Assembly (NCBI GenBank): GCA_964621455.1
Contig: CAZULW010000027.1
Coordinates: forward strand, 1 to 27,607
From: G020354025 sp964621455
GTDB lineage: Bacteria; Fidelibacterota; Marinisomatia; SCGC-AAA003-L08; TS1B11
Direction of reading: 5' to 3'
Length of the DNA: 27,607 nt
Both the position numbers and the translations under genes were made by a program. Positions 1-6,575 of this stretch are shown piece after piece. Within the stretch, counting starts at the first letter, position 1, and every line of letters starts with the position of its first letter. The notes beneath the pieces were generated by a model. That model saw only the letters and a list, made by a program, of their open reading frames with translations, was not told the DNA's origin and did no database searches.

Positions 1-1
1 G

Positions 2-361
2 AGCACCGTGCTTCACGTGGAGGTCACCTACGCCACGGCCGCCGTGGTGCTGCTCATGGCCACTTTTGTGCTGCGCGTGCCGCCCCTGCCCCTGGAACCG
101 GGGCCCTGGCTTTACCTGGGCCTGCTCATCCTGCTGCCCACCGTCGGGGGACACACCATCTTCAACTGGGGCCTGCGTCACCTGGGCGCGCCCCTGGTAT
201 CACTGTTCGGACTGCTGGAGCCGGTGGAATCAGCCCTGCTGGCCCTGCTTATCCTGGGAGAGGGCATCGGGGGCCATACAATCATCGGCGGGGCCGTCAT
301 CATCGGCGGGCTGGTGCTGGCCGTCTGGCGCCCGGCAGGAGCTAGGGGGACTTTGTTATGA
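2..361 (+). CDS. EamA/DMT-family transporter, C-terminal part
   Basis: Partial gene whose reading frame is open to the left edge of the window; about 119 residues are visible. It looks like the second half of a ten-helix EamA (drug/metabolite transporter) permease. Hydrophobic segments alternate with short loops, and the family-typical stretch LEPVESALLALLILGE followed by a GG-rich last helix (IIGGAVIIGGLVLAVW) is clear. Such proteins sit in the inner membrane and export small metabolites, but the substrate cannot be told. The coding sequence ends directly in a tandem repeat: its TGA lies 1 nt before the first 12-nt unit. The assignment rests on the helix pattern and the EPV-E-LGE signature only. 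Confidence 0.75.
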   Translation, partial: STVLHVEVTYATAAVVLLMATFVLRVPPLPLEPGPWLYLGLLILLPTVGGHTIFNWGLRHLGAPLVSLFGLLEPVESALLALLILGEGIGGHTIIGGAVIIGGLVLAVWRPAGARGTLL

Positions 362-362
362 G

Positions 363-420
363 AGTGGCAGTAGCAGTGGCAGTAGCAGTGGCAGTAGCAG
401 TGGCAGTAGCAGTGGGCAGT
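363..420. repeat. 12-nt tandem repeat (AGTGGCAGTAGC)n
   Basis: Four perfect copies of AGTGGCAGTAGC lie at 363-374, 375-386, 387-398 and 399-410, followed by a degenerate fifth. The array starts right after the stop codon of the transporter gene. The same hexamer vocabulary (GGCAGT/AGCAGT) recurs inverted at 11296-11331 and briefly at 9621-9641. There are no spacers, so this is not CRISPR. Confidence 0.9.
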
Positions 421-743
421 AGGCAGGAAAAGCGAAGAAAACCGCAAAGGCGCAAAGGACGCCAAGAAAGAAATTGGACAGGATAACAGGATCGACAGGA
501 TGTACGGAAGGGATGTAGCTGGCCTCGGCGTAGACGCCACGGCGAACCTAGCAGATGGCAGGGAAGAGCGAAGAGAAGAGCCTGGCGATCTTAATTCTTT
601 ATTCAATCATCATTCAACATTCATCAATCAACAATACCCCCAGACACCATTCACCAATCAACAGTATCCAGTTGGCCGTTGGCAGAGAAGAGGGAGGAGT
701 TAGTAAGAAAGAACCGCAGCGGAAGCGGAGGGCGCATCCCCGC
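421..743. repeat. Gene-free repeat mosaic, module copy A
   Basis: No credible gene is seen here. The stretch carries ordered words shared with 11221-11331: AACCGCAAAGGCGCAAAGG (from 440) and ATTGGACAGGATAACAGGAT (473-492). GGCCTCGGCGTAG (521-533) matches the start of the 42-nt repeat at 4970 and 15636. GGGAAGAGCGAAGAGA (561-576) matches 10656-10671. An ATTCAATC/CATCAATCAACA-type AT-rich stretch spans about 600-660. These look like accreted repeat fragments. Confidence 0.75.
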
Positions 744-1247
744 CTACGATTTGTTATGGCCACCCTTCTTCCGCTTCTTTTCCTCTTCTGCAACGGCACC
801 AGCGTCGTGCACCTTGCCCGCGGGATGCGGAAACATTACCTCCACCTGCGGCGAGGGTATCACTTCTTTGAAAATCTTCTCCGCTCGCTCCTGCCCAAGG
901 TCGTCCACTACCCGCTGGTAGGCGATTTTTAAAGCCATCTCTATTAGGCGATGGTTCGTCTGCCAGTACTCTGCCAATAGCTTTTGTTCCTCAACTTCGT
1001 TCCTTTCCTTAAGTAGCATATCCCCCTTGCCTGTGAGGAGCCAGTGGATGTTGATATCTGAACGATAGTTCGTAATACCATACAGCATCTGAACAGAGGG
1101 TCCAGACCGCAAATGAAGAACGTCGTTCATAAATGCTCGTGATATTCCAATCTTCTTAGCGAAGGGAGTTGGTCTTTCGTTAAGGATCGATATAAGCTGT
1201 TGGAGCCGCTCTACAAACTCTTCTTTATCGAATTTATTGTTTGCCAA
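744..1247 (-). CDS. XRE/C1-like helix-turn-helix regulator
   Basis: 167 residues. The N-terminal half reads as a lambda-repressor-like HTH domain: FAKKIGISRAFMNDVL (residues about 28-43) is the helix-turn-helix, followed by the common INIHWLLTGKGDMLL ending of Bacteroidetes-type XRE proteins. The C-terminal half is charged and probably helical, ending in a lysine-rich tail (EEEKKRKKGGHNKS). The start is a TTG with no strong ribosome-binding site, so the true N-terminus is uncertain. The gene is AT-richer than its surroundings and is divergent from the secreted protein at 1602. Its 3' end abuts the repeat mosaic. It may be a prophage or toxin-antitoxin-type repressor; its target is unknown. 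Confidence 0.7.
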   Translation of the reverse strand: MANNKFDKEEFVERLQQLISILNERPTPFAKKIGISRAFMNDVLHLRSGPSVQMLYGITNYRSDINIHWLLTGKGDMLLKERNEVEEQKLLAEYWQTNHRLIEMALKIAYQRVVDDLGQERAEKIFKEVIPSPQVEVMFPHPAGKVHDAGAVAEEEKKRKKGGHNKS

Positions 1248-1601
1248 GTTCGTATTCTCATACTATATTCTACAGGTAACCGTTTGGCTGAATGGTCTCC
1301 GGTTTCTTTAGATACAAAGTTGCCAAGGCGACAATAGTCGTCCAGCACACAGCCGCCCTCTCGTCTAATACCCTTTGGTCAGGGGGCGGCGACCATTTGA
1401 AACCAGTGAAAGGTAGGGCGCACCGGTCAAGAGGGGCAATGAGAAAGGTTACCCCTCTATCTGGCAGAATATGCACGGTATTATACCAGTGGAATAAAAG
1501 CATTGAGGCTCAAAATAAACACCTACTTAAACTACTTTCAGGAGTCAACAGACAGGGGTTTTTTACGATCTTACCCTACCAAAATAACAGGGGGTTCTAG
1601 G
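1248..1601. other. Divergent intergenic region
   Basis: A 354-nt gap between two divergent genes that must hold both promoters. It contains one clear hairpin, AGAGGGG/CCCCTCT, at about 1430-1457. A TATTAT at 1479-1484 could be a -10 box for the plus-strand gene, but no convincing -35 accompanies it. AGGGGG at 1590-1594 is a plausible ribosome-binding site for the ATG at 1602. No tRNA or recognised riboswitch was found. Confidence 0.5.
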
Positions 1602-3542
1602 ATGAAAGCATCTCACATATCGGCGATCACCTTTTCGGTCGTGATAGTCTTGCTGTTTCCATTTTATTCATTTGCTGGTGTCCTAAACGATTATAATCCT
1701 TACAACGTATCAATCCCTGACAATGGCGCTTCTGTGAGTAGCGACTTGAGTTTGTCTGGAGCACAATCCGGCTCAAGGATTACTAAAGTCAAAGTCTACT
1801 ACGAAATTCGCCACACATACCCTGGTGACCTCGATGTTTGGCTGACGGCATACTACGGCGGCAGCTGGCACGATCATTGGCTCTACCATTACGGCGATCT
1901 AGGTAGTACGGACAACATCATCGAAACCAGGGACAACATTCACGCATGGGACGGAGCATCCCCCAATCAAACATGGTATCTTTCCGTTCGGGATAGAGCT
2001 TCGGGTGACGTGGGCTACATCGATTTCTTCGAAATGTGGGTTACCTATGAATCAACGGCGGACCTGGCTTTGACCAGTCTGACGGTGTCGCCGTCCACGG
2101 TCACGACAAGAGAGTTCACAGCCTGCAGCTTCAATATCGTCAATAACGGCCCCGCCACGTTGTCCTCGGAAGGTATCATGGTTGACTACTACCTGTCCAG
2201 TGATCTGACCTTCGGTGATGCCGACGACGTCAAGATCGGGGATACCGGGTTCACCAAGTCGATCAGTCCAGGCGGGACCAGCCAGATTAATCTCAGTTCC
2301 ACTGGGCTTGCCAACATGGTGCGCTTCTGGCCGGCCAACCAGCCGGGGGGTAATTACTACGTGTTCGCGAGAGTCACCATCAGCAACCCACCCCCCAGCG
2401 ACCCCAGCTCGGGGAATAACTACGACCGGACCAATTCGCCCATCACCTACAACCCGCAGTCTGCGGACCTGGCGTTGACCAGTCTGACGGTGTCGCCGTC
2501 CACGGTCACGACGAGAGCGTTCACGGCCTGCAGTTTCAACATCGTCAATAACGGTCCCACCGCGTTATCCTCGGAAGGTGTCATGGTTGACTACTACTTG
2601 TCCAATGATCTGACCTTCGGTGATGCCGACGACGTCAAGATCGGGGATACCGGGTTCACCAAGTCGATCAGTCCAGGCGGGACCAGCCAGATTAATCTCA
2701 GTTCCACTGGGCTTACCAACATGGTGCGCGCCTGGCCCGAGAGTCAGCCTGCAGGGAACTACTACGTGTATGCCCAGGTTACCATCACTAATCCCCCTCC
2801 GGATGATCCCACCTCGGGTAATAACTACGACCGGACCAATTCGACCATCACCTACAATCCGCAGTCTTCGGACCCGAATTTGTCCAAGTCTACCGATAAC
2901 CTAACGGTGAGCGCCACCACTGTAAATATTAGTGTTACCGTTCAAAATAATGGGAATGGGGGCGCTAGTTCAAGTGAGCTTGGATACTATTTGTCTACTA
3001 ATACAACCATAAATACCTCTGATTATTTGATAGGTACCGACGCTGTTCCCAGTTTATCTATTGGGGCTACCAGTCCTGAGAGTATTACTATTGATGTCAC
3101 CACGGTTAGCCCCTCCATTCCCACTGGCACCTATTATGTTGGATACTTCATAGACCATCTCAGCCAGGTTTCCGAATCAAATGAAAATGACAACACCCAC
3201 TATTGGTCAACTCCCCAGGTAACGATCCCTGTTTTGGCCATTGATCCGGCTGCTGGTCTCCCGGAGGAATTTGCCCTGCACCCCAATTATCCCAATCCCT
3301 TTAACCCAGCAACGACGATAAGATTCACCCTACCCGAAGCTACCCATATTAGTCTTGTAGTCTATGACATCTGGGGCCATGAAGTGTATAGGTTAGTAGA
3401 AGGATACCTTGAACCAGGGAATCATCAGGTGGGATGGAGAGGCACATACGAAGATGGAAAGGAATGTCCCAGCGGCATCTATATTGTACGCATGGTGACA
3501 CCAGAGTTTGTACGCAGTATCAAGCTGGTAAAGATGAAATAG
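1602..3542 (+). CDS. Secreted P-domain / CARDB repeat protein with C-terminal sorting domain
   Basis: 646 residues from the ATG at 1602, chosen because it is preceded by AGGGGG and begins a clear signal peptide (residues 1-25, ending FYSFA). An upstream in-frame TTG at 1503 is less likely. In order: a proprotein-convertase-P-like beta domain (about 35-152, with IPDNGASVSSDL, YPGDLDVWL and NQTWYLSVRD); two near-identical 135-residue CARDB-like domains (153-287 and 288-422, each beginning ADLALTSLTVSPSTVTTR); a third diverged CARDB domain (about 423-545); and a FlgD-like or type IX-like sorting domain (about 550-646, with YPNPFNPATTIRF and PSGIYIVRM). It is likely an exported surface protein with a structural or adhesive role. 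No catalytic domain is visible. Confidence 0.85.
   Translation: MKASHISAITFSVVIVLLFPFYSFAGVLNDYNPYNVSIPDNGASVSSDLSLSGAQSGSRITKVKVYYEIRHTYPGDLDVWLTAYYGGSWHDHWLYHYGDLGSTDNIIETRDNIHAWDGASPNQTWYLSVRDRASGDVGYIDFFEMWVTYESTADLALTSLTVSPSTVTTREFTACSFNIVNNGPATLSSEGIMVDYYLSSDLTFGDADDVKIGDTGFTKSISPGGTSQINLSSTGLANMVRFWPANQPGGNYYVFARVTISNPPPSDPSSGNNYDRTNSPITYNPQSADLALTSLTVSPSTVTTRAFTACSFNIVNNGPTALSSEGVMVDYYLSNDLTFGDADDVKIGDTGFTKSISPGGTSQINLSSTGLTNMVRAWPESQPAGNYYVYAQVTITNPPPDDPTSGNNYDRTNSTITYNPQSSDPNLSKSTDNLTVSATTVNISVTVQNNGNGGASSSELGYYLSTNTTINTSDYLIGTDAVPSLSIGATSPESITIDVTTVSPSIPTGTYYVGYFIDHLSQVSESNENDNTHYWSTPQVTIPVLAIDPAAGLPEEFALHPNYPNPFNPATTIRFTLPEATHISLVVYDIWGHEVYRLVEGYLEPGNHQVGWRGTYEDGKECPSGIYIVRMVTPEFVRSIKLVKMK
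2058..2867 (+). repeat. 405-bp tandem duplication within the secreted-protein gene
   Basis: Two head-to-tail 405-bp units (2058-2462 and 2463-2867), each encoding one 135-residue CARDB-like domain. Positions 2201-2309 and 2606-2714 are identical over 109 nt, while other parts differ. The units are visibly more GC-rich than the flanking coding DNA of the same gene. Confidence 0.9.
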
Positions 3543-3798
3543 CCGCCCCTACTCCACCACCAGCCGCGGCCGCTCCGCCTTCTCCTCCCCCCAGCGTAGC
3601 GCCAAGGGCCAGCTCCAGGCGGCCAACTTGAACCCACCTCCCTTCACTCCGTGATGCCCCCCTCCCTTTGAAGGGAGGGGGGATAGGAGGGTGGGTTCCA
3701 GGAAGCTATCCTCCCCTACTCCACCCCCTCCTCCCCCCAGCTCACTGCTATGAGTTGCCCGCGGCGGTCGGATCACCTGCGAACCCTCAGCTTCGGAG
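3543..3798. other. Gene-free stretch between secreted-protein gene and minus-strand terminator
   Basis: C-rich, with no credible gene. Two imperfect direct copies of CCCCTACTCCACC ... CTCCTCCCCCCAGC (3546-3595 and 3713-3741) flank the palindromic element at 3630-3698. Minus-strand frames are open but look compositional. Confidence 0.5.
3630..3698. repeat. Palindromic MITE-like element, simple copy
   Basis: Terminal inverted repeats AACCCAC (3631-3637) and GTGGGTT (3691-3697) enclose GTGATGC and a perfect 12-bp stem: CCCCCCTCCCTT at 3657-3668 and its complement at 3671-3682, with a 2-nt loop. The same element, inverted and carrying an extra 54-nt insert, lies between rpsM and rpsK at 15598-15719. 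It could fold in RNA as a strong hairpin downstream of the secreted-protein gene but lacks a U-tract. Confidence 0.75.
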
Positions 3799-3828
3799 TG
3801 GAAAAACAACGCCCCCGGAAAAGGGGCG
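3799..3828 (-). terminator. Rho-independent terminator
   Basis: On the minus strand the stem CGCCCC/GGGGCG (3828-3823 with 3815-3810) is followed by GTTGTTTTTCC, a classic U-rich tail. It lies about 45 nt beyond the stop of the small minus-strand gene at 3874-4074 and supports that gene being transcribed. Confidence 0.7.
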
Positions 3829-3873
3829 CTGGGCTGGTGGACAGGATAACAGCTAGGCAGCTGTCCGGTAGGG

Positions 3874-4074
3874 CTATGAGTCCAGGAGGAGTAGCACCAG
3901 CCCGACGCCCACAAAACAGACGAAAAAGAGGGTCACTTTCAGGATCAGCTTGCGGCGCAGCCAGATACGGATGTCCGGAGCGGTGTTCACCTCTTCAGGC
4001 TCCTGGTACTCATCGACCTGCGGCTCCAAGGTCTCGTGCTGGCTGGGGTGGTTGACCATTTGATCTGCTTCCAT
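3874..4074 (-). CDS. Small hypothetical protein with C-terminal membrane anchor
   Basis: About 66 residues if started at the ATG at 4074; an upstream in-frame start at 4095 would add 7. The first 40 residues are acidic and polar. A basic patch (IWLRRKLILK) then leads into one hydrophobic helix of about 20 residues at the very C-terminus (VTLFFVCFVGVGLVLLLLDS), so it is predicted to be tail-anchored with an N-in topology. No family is recognised. A clear rho-independent terminator follows on the same strand, which argues for a real gene. It overlaps the extended reading frame of the HicB-like remnant just upstream. Confidence 0.5.
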   Translation of the reverse strand: MEADQMVNHPSQHETLEPQVDEYQEPEEVNTAPDIRIWLRRKLILKVTLFFVCFVGVGLVLLLLDS

Positions 4075-4150
4075 ATTTATCCCGATAATACACAATTTCG
4101 CTGCCGAAAGATATGTCCCAGGTCACATGGATCGGGGCAATACAATACCT

Positions 4151-4246
4151 CGGGATAGGTGGAGGTATGGGTTTGTCGTGGGCCTTCAGGCTTTCCAGGT
4201 AGGCGGCAATAGATTCCTGAATGTTGCCCAGGGCACCGCAACCGGC
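4151..4246 (-). pseudogene. HicB-like antitoxin remnant
   Basis: Immediately downstream of, and in frame with, the TAG stop of the 4247-4678 gene, the minus strand reads GALGNIQESIAAYLESLKAH then DKPIPPPI. This matches the conserved N-terminal domain of HicB-type antitoxins (the ENIxEAIxxYLESLxxxGxPIP pattern). There is no start codon, no preceding beta-strand region with YVAxxP, and no HicA partner, so it looks like a fragment. The frame stays open past 4151 but loses resemblance. The call is based on pattern recall. Confidence 0.5.
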
Positions 4247-4678
4247 CTACTGGTGAAGGCGCGCGGTAACCCCTAAGATAGCATGCTTGAACTTCTCCAC
4301 CTGGTTCTGGGTGTGGAACAGGTCATCCACCGGGTGGAATACGTCGTGCGGATACACGTCGGGGTCGAGTTCAAGCAGGAAGGTGGATTCCATTCTCAAC
4401 TGGTAGTCCCTCAGGATTTCCCTGGCCACCTTCTTTTCTCCCAGATAATTGACGAACAACTTGATCTGCCCATCGGTGGTCAGGTTAAACAGGGGCAGGA
4501 TACCCTCATCCGAACGGACCTTGAAAGTCACCATGCCGGTTTCATCCCCTCGGCCCCAACTGACCATGTCGGATTCCCGGGTGGTGAAGTTCACCAGATC
4601 CTCCAACACATTCACTACGTGCGCGGGGCACTGGGCTTTAGCAAATTGGATAAAGGTTTCGGGGTTCCATTTAGCCAT
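4247..4678 (-). CDS. Hypothetical protein, 143 aa
   Basis: 143 residues from an ATG at 4678, soluble and mixed alpha/beta in appearance. The central part, SWGRGDETGMVTFKVRS followed by LPLFNLTTDGQIKLFVNYL, resembles a small domain seen in uncharacterised bacterial proteins, where a WGKG...G motif precedes a ...LF.V.TDGKI.I pattern. Its function is unknown and I do not assign one. The end (ARLHQ, then TAG) runs in frame into a HicB-like sequence, so the present stop could mark an old junction. Upstream is a long hairpin-rich gap. Confidence 0.6.
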   Translation of the reverse strand: MAKWNPETFIQFAKAQCPAHVVNVLEDLVNFTTRESDMVSWGRGDETGMVTFKVRSDEGILPLFNLTTDGQIKLFVNYLGEKKVAREILRDYQLRMESTFLLELDPDVYPHDVFHPVDDLFHTQNQVEKFKHAILGVTARLHQ

Positions 4679-4960
4679 CGGTTTCCCAAGTCTGTCCGAG
4701 TCTGACGGTCAGTCGCCGGATCGCAGTAAAAACTGGAACAAGGGCGCTTCGAGTGGCTTAAAATTTAATCAATCAGGGAATGGTTGTCCGTACCTAATTC
4801 GGCCTAACGCAAAGGAGGCGTTACCGTCGCACGGATGGCTTTGGAAACCGCCCGGAGGTATACAGCAAGGCAGGGAGATGAGCACCCGATGCTCACCCCC
4901 CTGAAACCGGAGAAGGTACTATTGTATCCCGCAAGAGGATTGCCCTTTTGCCAAATGGTG
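4679..4960. other. Hairpin-rich gap, possible unrecognised RNA
   Basis: No recognised gene. Several short perfect stems are close together: TAACGC-AAAGGAG-GCGTTA at 4804-4822 (a Shine-Dalgarno-like AAAGGAGG beginning in the loop), CCGT-CGC-ACGG next to it, and TGAGCA-CCCGA-TGCTCA at about 4878-4894. A 42-codon plus-strand ORF (ATG 4835, TAG 4961-4963) follows the AAAGGAGG at a long 16-nt spacing and resembles nothing known. I could not match it to SRP, 6S, tmRNA, RNase P or a known riboswitch. Confidence 0.35.
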
Positions 4961-5038
4961 TAGGGGCACGGCCTCGGCGTAGCCCTCTGGCCATAGCCAA
5001 CGGGCGAGGCCTATGGCGAGTCGCGCGCCGTGCCCCTA
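4961..5038. repeat. Nested repeat: palindrome arms with 51-nt insert
   Basis: Outer arms TAGGGGCACGGC (4961-4972) and GCCGTGCCCCTA (5027-5038) are perfect 12-nt inverted repeats. Between them lies a 51-nt sequence (4972-5022) whose 42-nt core, 4970-5011, is identical to 15636-15677 in the ribosomal operon. The core has its own inverted ends, GGCCTCG and CGAGGCC. Confidence 0.85.
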
Positions 5039-5059
5039 TAGCCGAAGCCTTGGCATTGA

Positions 5060-5096
5060 TAGGGGCGATCCCGAAGCTTCGGGGTTGTGCCCCTAC
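5060..5096. repeat. Second palindromic hairpin
   Basis: Arms TAGGGGC (5060-5066) and GCCCCTA (5089-5095) enclose the perfect 14-nt palindrome CCCGAAGCTTCGGG at 5070-5083. It lies 28 nt past the doxX-like stop and repeats the arm word of the neighbouring element. It could serve as a transcription end point for the minus-strand cluster, though no U-tract follows. Confidence 0.6.
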
Positions 5097-5123
5097 ACAA
5101 GGACTTTACATTTGCAGGCATCA

Positions 5124-5507
5124 CTAGCCGGAGTTGTTCCCCTTGACCAGGAAGTACACGGCCACAGTCAAGATGAACAGCTGCAGTTCTACGCCCTGTT
5201 CCATACTTGTGCCGTTCCAGCCGTTCTTCAGGTGGACCATGAGGATAGCCCCCAACATGACCATTGCGATGATCAGGCCGGCCAGCCGGGTGAGGACCTC
5301 GCGCCCCAGCGCACCGATGAGGATGAACAGACCCGCCAGGGCCTCCATGGCCCCCAACATGTAGATCATGAATACTGGCATCCCCATACCCTCGGCCATC
5401 ATCGCGGCATCGAGGGACTTGCCGATACCATGGTAGATGAAAATGGATGCCAGCGATGCTCGCGGCAGCCAGTGCACAACTTGGGCGTAACGTTTCAGGA
5501 ACTCCAT
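5124..5507 (-). CDS. DoxX-family membrane protein
   Basis: 127 residues with four hydrophobic segments (roughly 13-33, 43-64, 71-91 and 105-122), as in DoxX/MauE-type proteins. The start matches the family: RASLASIFIYHGIGKSLD contains the conserved helix-1 pattern with the G-K after the first membrane span, followed by a GMP-rich loop and EALAGLFILIGALGR. DoxX proteins are inner-membrane components linked to thiol/quinone redox chemistry or oxidative stress; the exact role here is inferred. It lies 20 nt downstream of a thioredoxin-fold gene on the same strand, which fits a redox pair. A start ATG at 5507 is preceded by GAGGAGAAGCCC. Confidence 0.85.
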   Translation of the reverse strand: MEFLKRYAQVVHWLPRASLASIFIYHGIGKSLDAAMMAEGMGMPVFMIYMLGAMEALAGLFILIGALGREVLTRLAGLIIAMVMLGAILMVHLKNGWNGTSMEQGVELQLFILTVAVYFLVKGNNSG

Positions 5508-5527
5508 GGGCTTCTCCTCGGTTTAGG

Positions 5528-5821
5528 TTAGGTAGTCGTAGAGGTTGGGGTATTAAATTCCCGCCATAATCGCGCCTCAAGAGTCCGCCGGGAGAACTTC
5601 CCATACCGCCAGAGTTTTTCACCAATGTAAGTGGCGGGGACAATATATCCCCGGGCATAAGGCGGTGGAGTCTCCCGATTGATATCGATCACTTTGAACA
5701 GTATACCGGGCAGCTTGCATACCAAGGCAAGTTCGTTCACCAATTCTTGACTTGATGCACAATCATTACGGTATATCAGGGTAACCGTGACTGATTCACG
5801 GAGCTCCAGGCGCAGTTTCAC
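5528..5821 (-). CDS. Thioredoxin-fold (glutaredoxin-like) protein with CxxS site
   Basis: 97 residues. VTLIYRNDCASSQELVNEL looks like the first beta strand, active-site turn and helix of a thioredoxin/glutaredoxin fold, and IVPATYIGEKLWRYG supplies the cis-proline (VPAT) strand. The active site is C-A-S-S instead of CxxC, so it could form mixed disulfides but not a classic intramolecular dithiol. The start codon is GTG with a weak ribosome-binding site. Its position between a Crp/Fnr regulator and a DoxX-like protein suggests a small redox unit. Substrate or partner is unknown. Confidence 0.6.
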   Translation of the reverse strand: MKLRLELRESVTVTLIYRNDCASSQELVNELALVCKLPGILFKVIDINRETPPPYARGYIVPATYIGEKLWRYGKFSRRTLEARLWREFNTPTSTTT

Positions 5822-5854
5822 AAGGGGAAAGGTAACTTGGATATTACTTCGGTG

Positions 5855-5872
5855 CTGTCGGGGAGCCGACAG
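5855..5872 (-). other. Intercistronic hairpin
   Basis: A perfect 7-bp stem CTGTCGG/CCGACAG with a 4-nt loop lies in the 63-nt gap between the Crp/Fnr stop and the thioredoxin-fold start. No U-tract follows, so it is more likely an mRNA processing or stability element than a terminator. Confidence 0.4.
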
Positions 5873-5884
5873 ATTGGGCGGGTG

Positions 5885-6562
5885 CTAGGCCAGCTCCTTT
5901 AAGTTGCTGACCCGTAGATACTGGCGCGAAAAATCGATTTTGCCCTCACTTTTCAGCTCGTTGAGAATGACGTTTACCGTCTGTCGGCTGGTGGCGGTAA
6001 GCTCTGCAATCTCCTGGTGGGTCAGAAATGGTCTCACCTCCCACAGGTCCAACATCTGCTTGCCGAAATTCTGGATATAACGAACCAGGAAGGTCACCAC
6101 CCTCTCCCGGGCATCCTTGAACACCAGGTCCTCGATTTTCGACTCTACCTGGCGAATGCGCTCCCCGATGTGTGTCTGGACGCGGCGGCTGAGAATATTG
6201 CTCTTCTCCAGCAACGTCTGGAAGGCTTCCTTATCAATGGCGCAGATCACCGCATCCTCAACGACCTCGCCGATGTTCTGGTGGGTATCCTGTCCCAGAA
6301 TGGCCGACTCGCCGAAAATCTCACCCGGGCCTAAGAGGGCCAGAGTAAGAATCTGCCCATCAGAGGATATACGAGAAATCTTTATCTTCCCCTCCTTAAG
6401 CAGATAAATGGTATGAGAAACATCTTCCGGGAAATAAATCACTTCCCTCTTCCTGGTGTGACTCATGCGGCTTTTAACGGCCATCTCTATCAAGGTATAG
6501 TCTTCCACCTCCTGGAACAGGTTGAAATTCTGCAGATACCAGAGTTTGGTTTTTTCTGCCAT
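5885..6562 (-). CDS. Crp/Fnr-family transcriptional regulator
   Basis: 225 residues, the normal length for the family. Residues about 15-130 form the cyclic-nucleotide-binding-like jelly roll (IYLLKEGKIKISRIS, then GPGEIFGESAILG in the phosphate-binding cassette position). A long dimer helix follows, and then the winged HTH at about 179-225 with HQEIAELTATSRQTVNVIL as the recognition region. The FNR-type N-terminal cysteine cluster is absent, so it does not bind an Fe-S cluster that way; the effector is unknown. It starts 13 nt after the transketolase stop and was probably co-transcribed with it, suggesting control of central carbon or redox genes. Confidence 0.9.
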   Translation of the reverse strand: MAEKTKLWYLQNFNLFQEVEDYTLIEMAVKSRMSHTRKREVIYFPEDVSHTIYLLKEGKIKISRISSDGQILTLALLGPGEIFGESAILGQDTHQNIGEVVEDAVICAIDKEAFQTLLEKSNILSRRVQTHIGERIRQVESKIEDLVFKDARERVVTFLVRYIQNFGKQMLDLWEVRPFLTHQEIAELTATSRQTVNVILNELKSEGKIDFSRQYLRVSNLKELA

Positions 6563-6575
6563 TATAGTTATGAAC

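Noticed and set aside
363..420. Possible CRISPR array
   Set aside because: Units are 12 nt and contiguous with no spacers; no cas genes are present. It is a simple tandem repeat.
1380..1500. Possible riboswitch upstream of the secreted-protein gene
   Set aside because: One hairpin and a GG-rich stretch resemble fragments of cyclic-di-GMP riboswitches, but the conserved core bases are not in the right order.
3549..3914. 121-codon minus-strand open frame
   Set aside because: It is composed of C-rich repeat DNA and the palindromic element, reads through the clear minus-strand terminator and overlaps the better-supported small gene. Its end (WGEEKAERPRLVVE) could be a relic of some gene but cannot be identified.
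5011..5658. 215-codon minus-strand open frame
   Set aside because: It is an out-of-frame shadow of the DoxX-like and thioredoxin-fold genes, which have recognisable family patterns.
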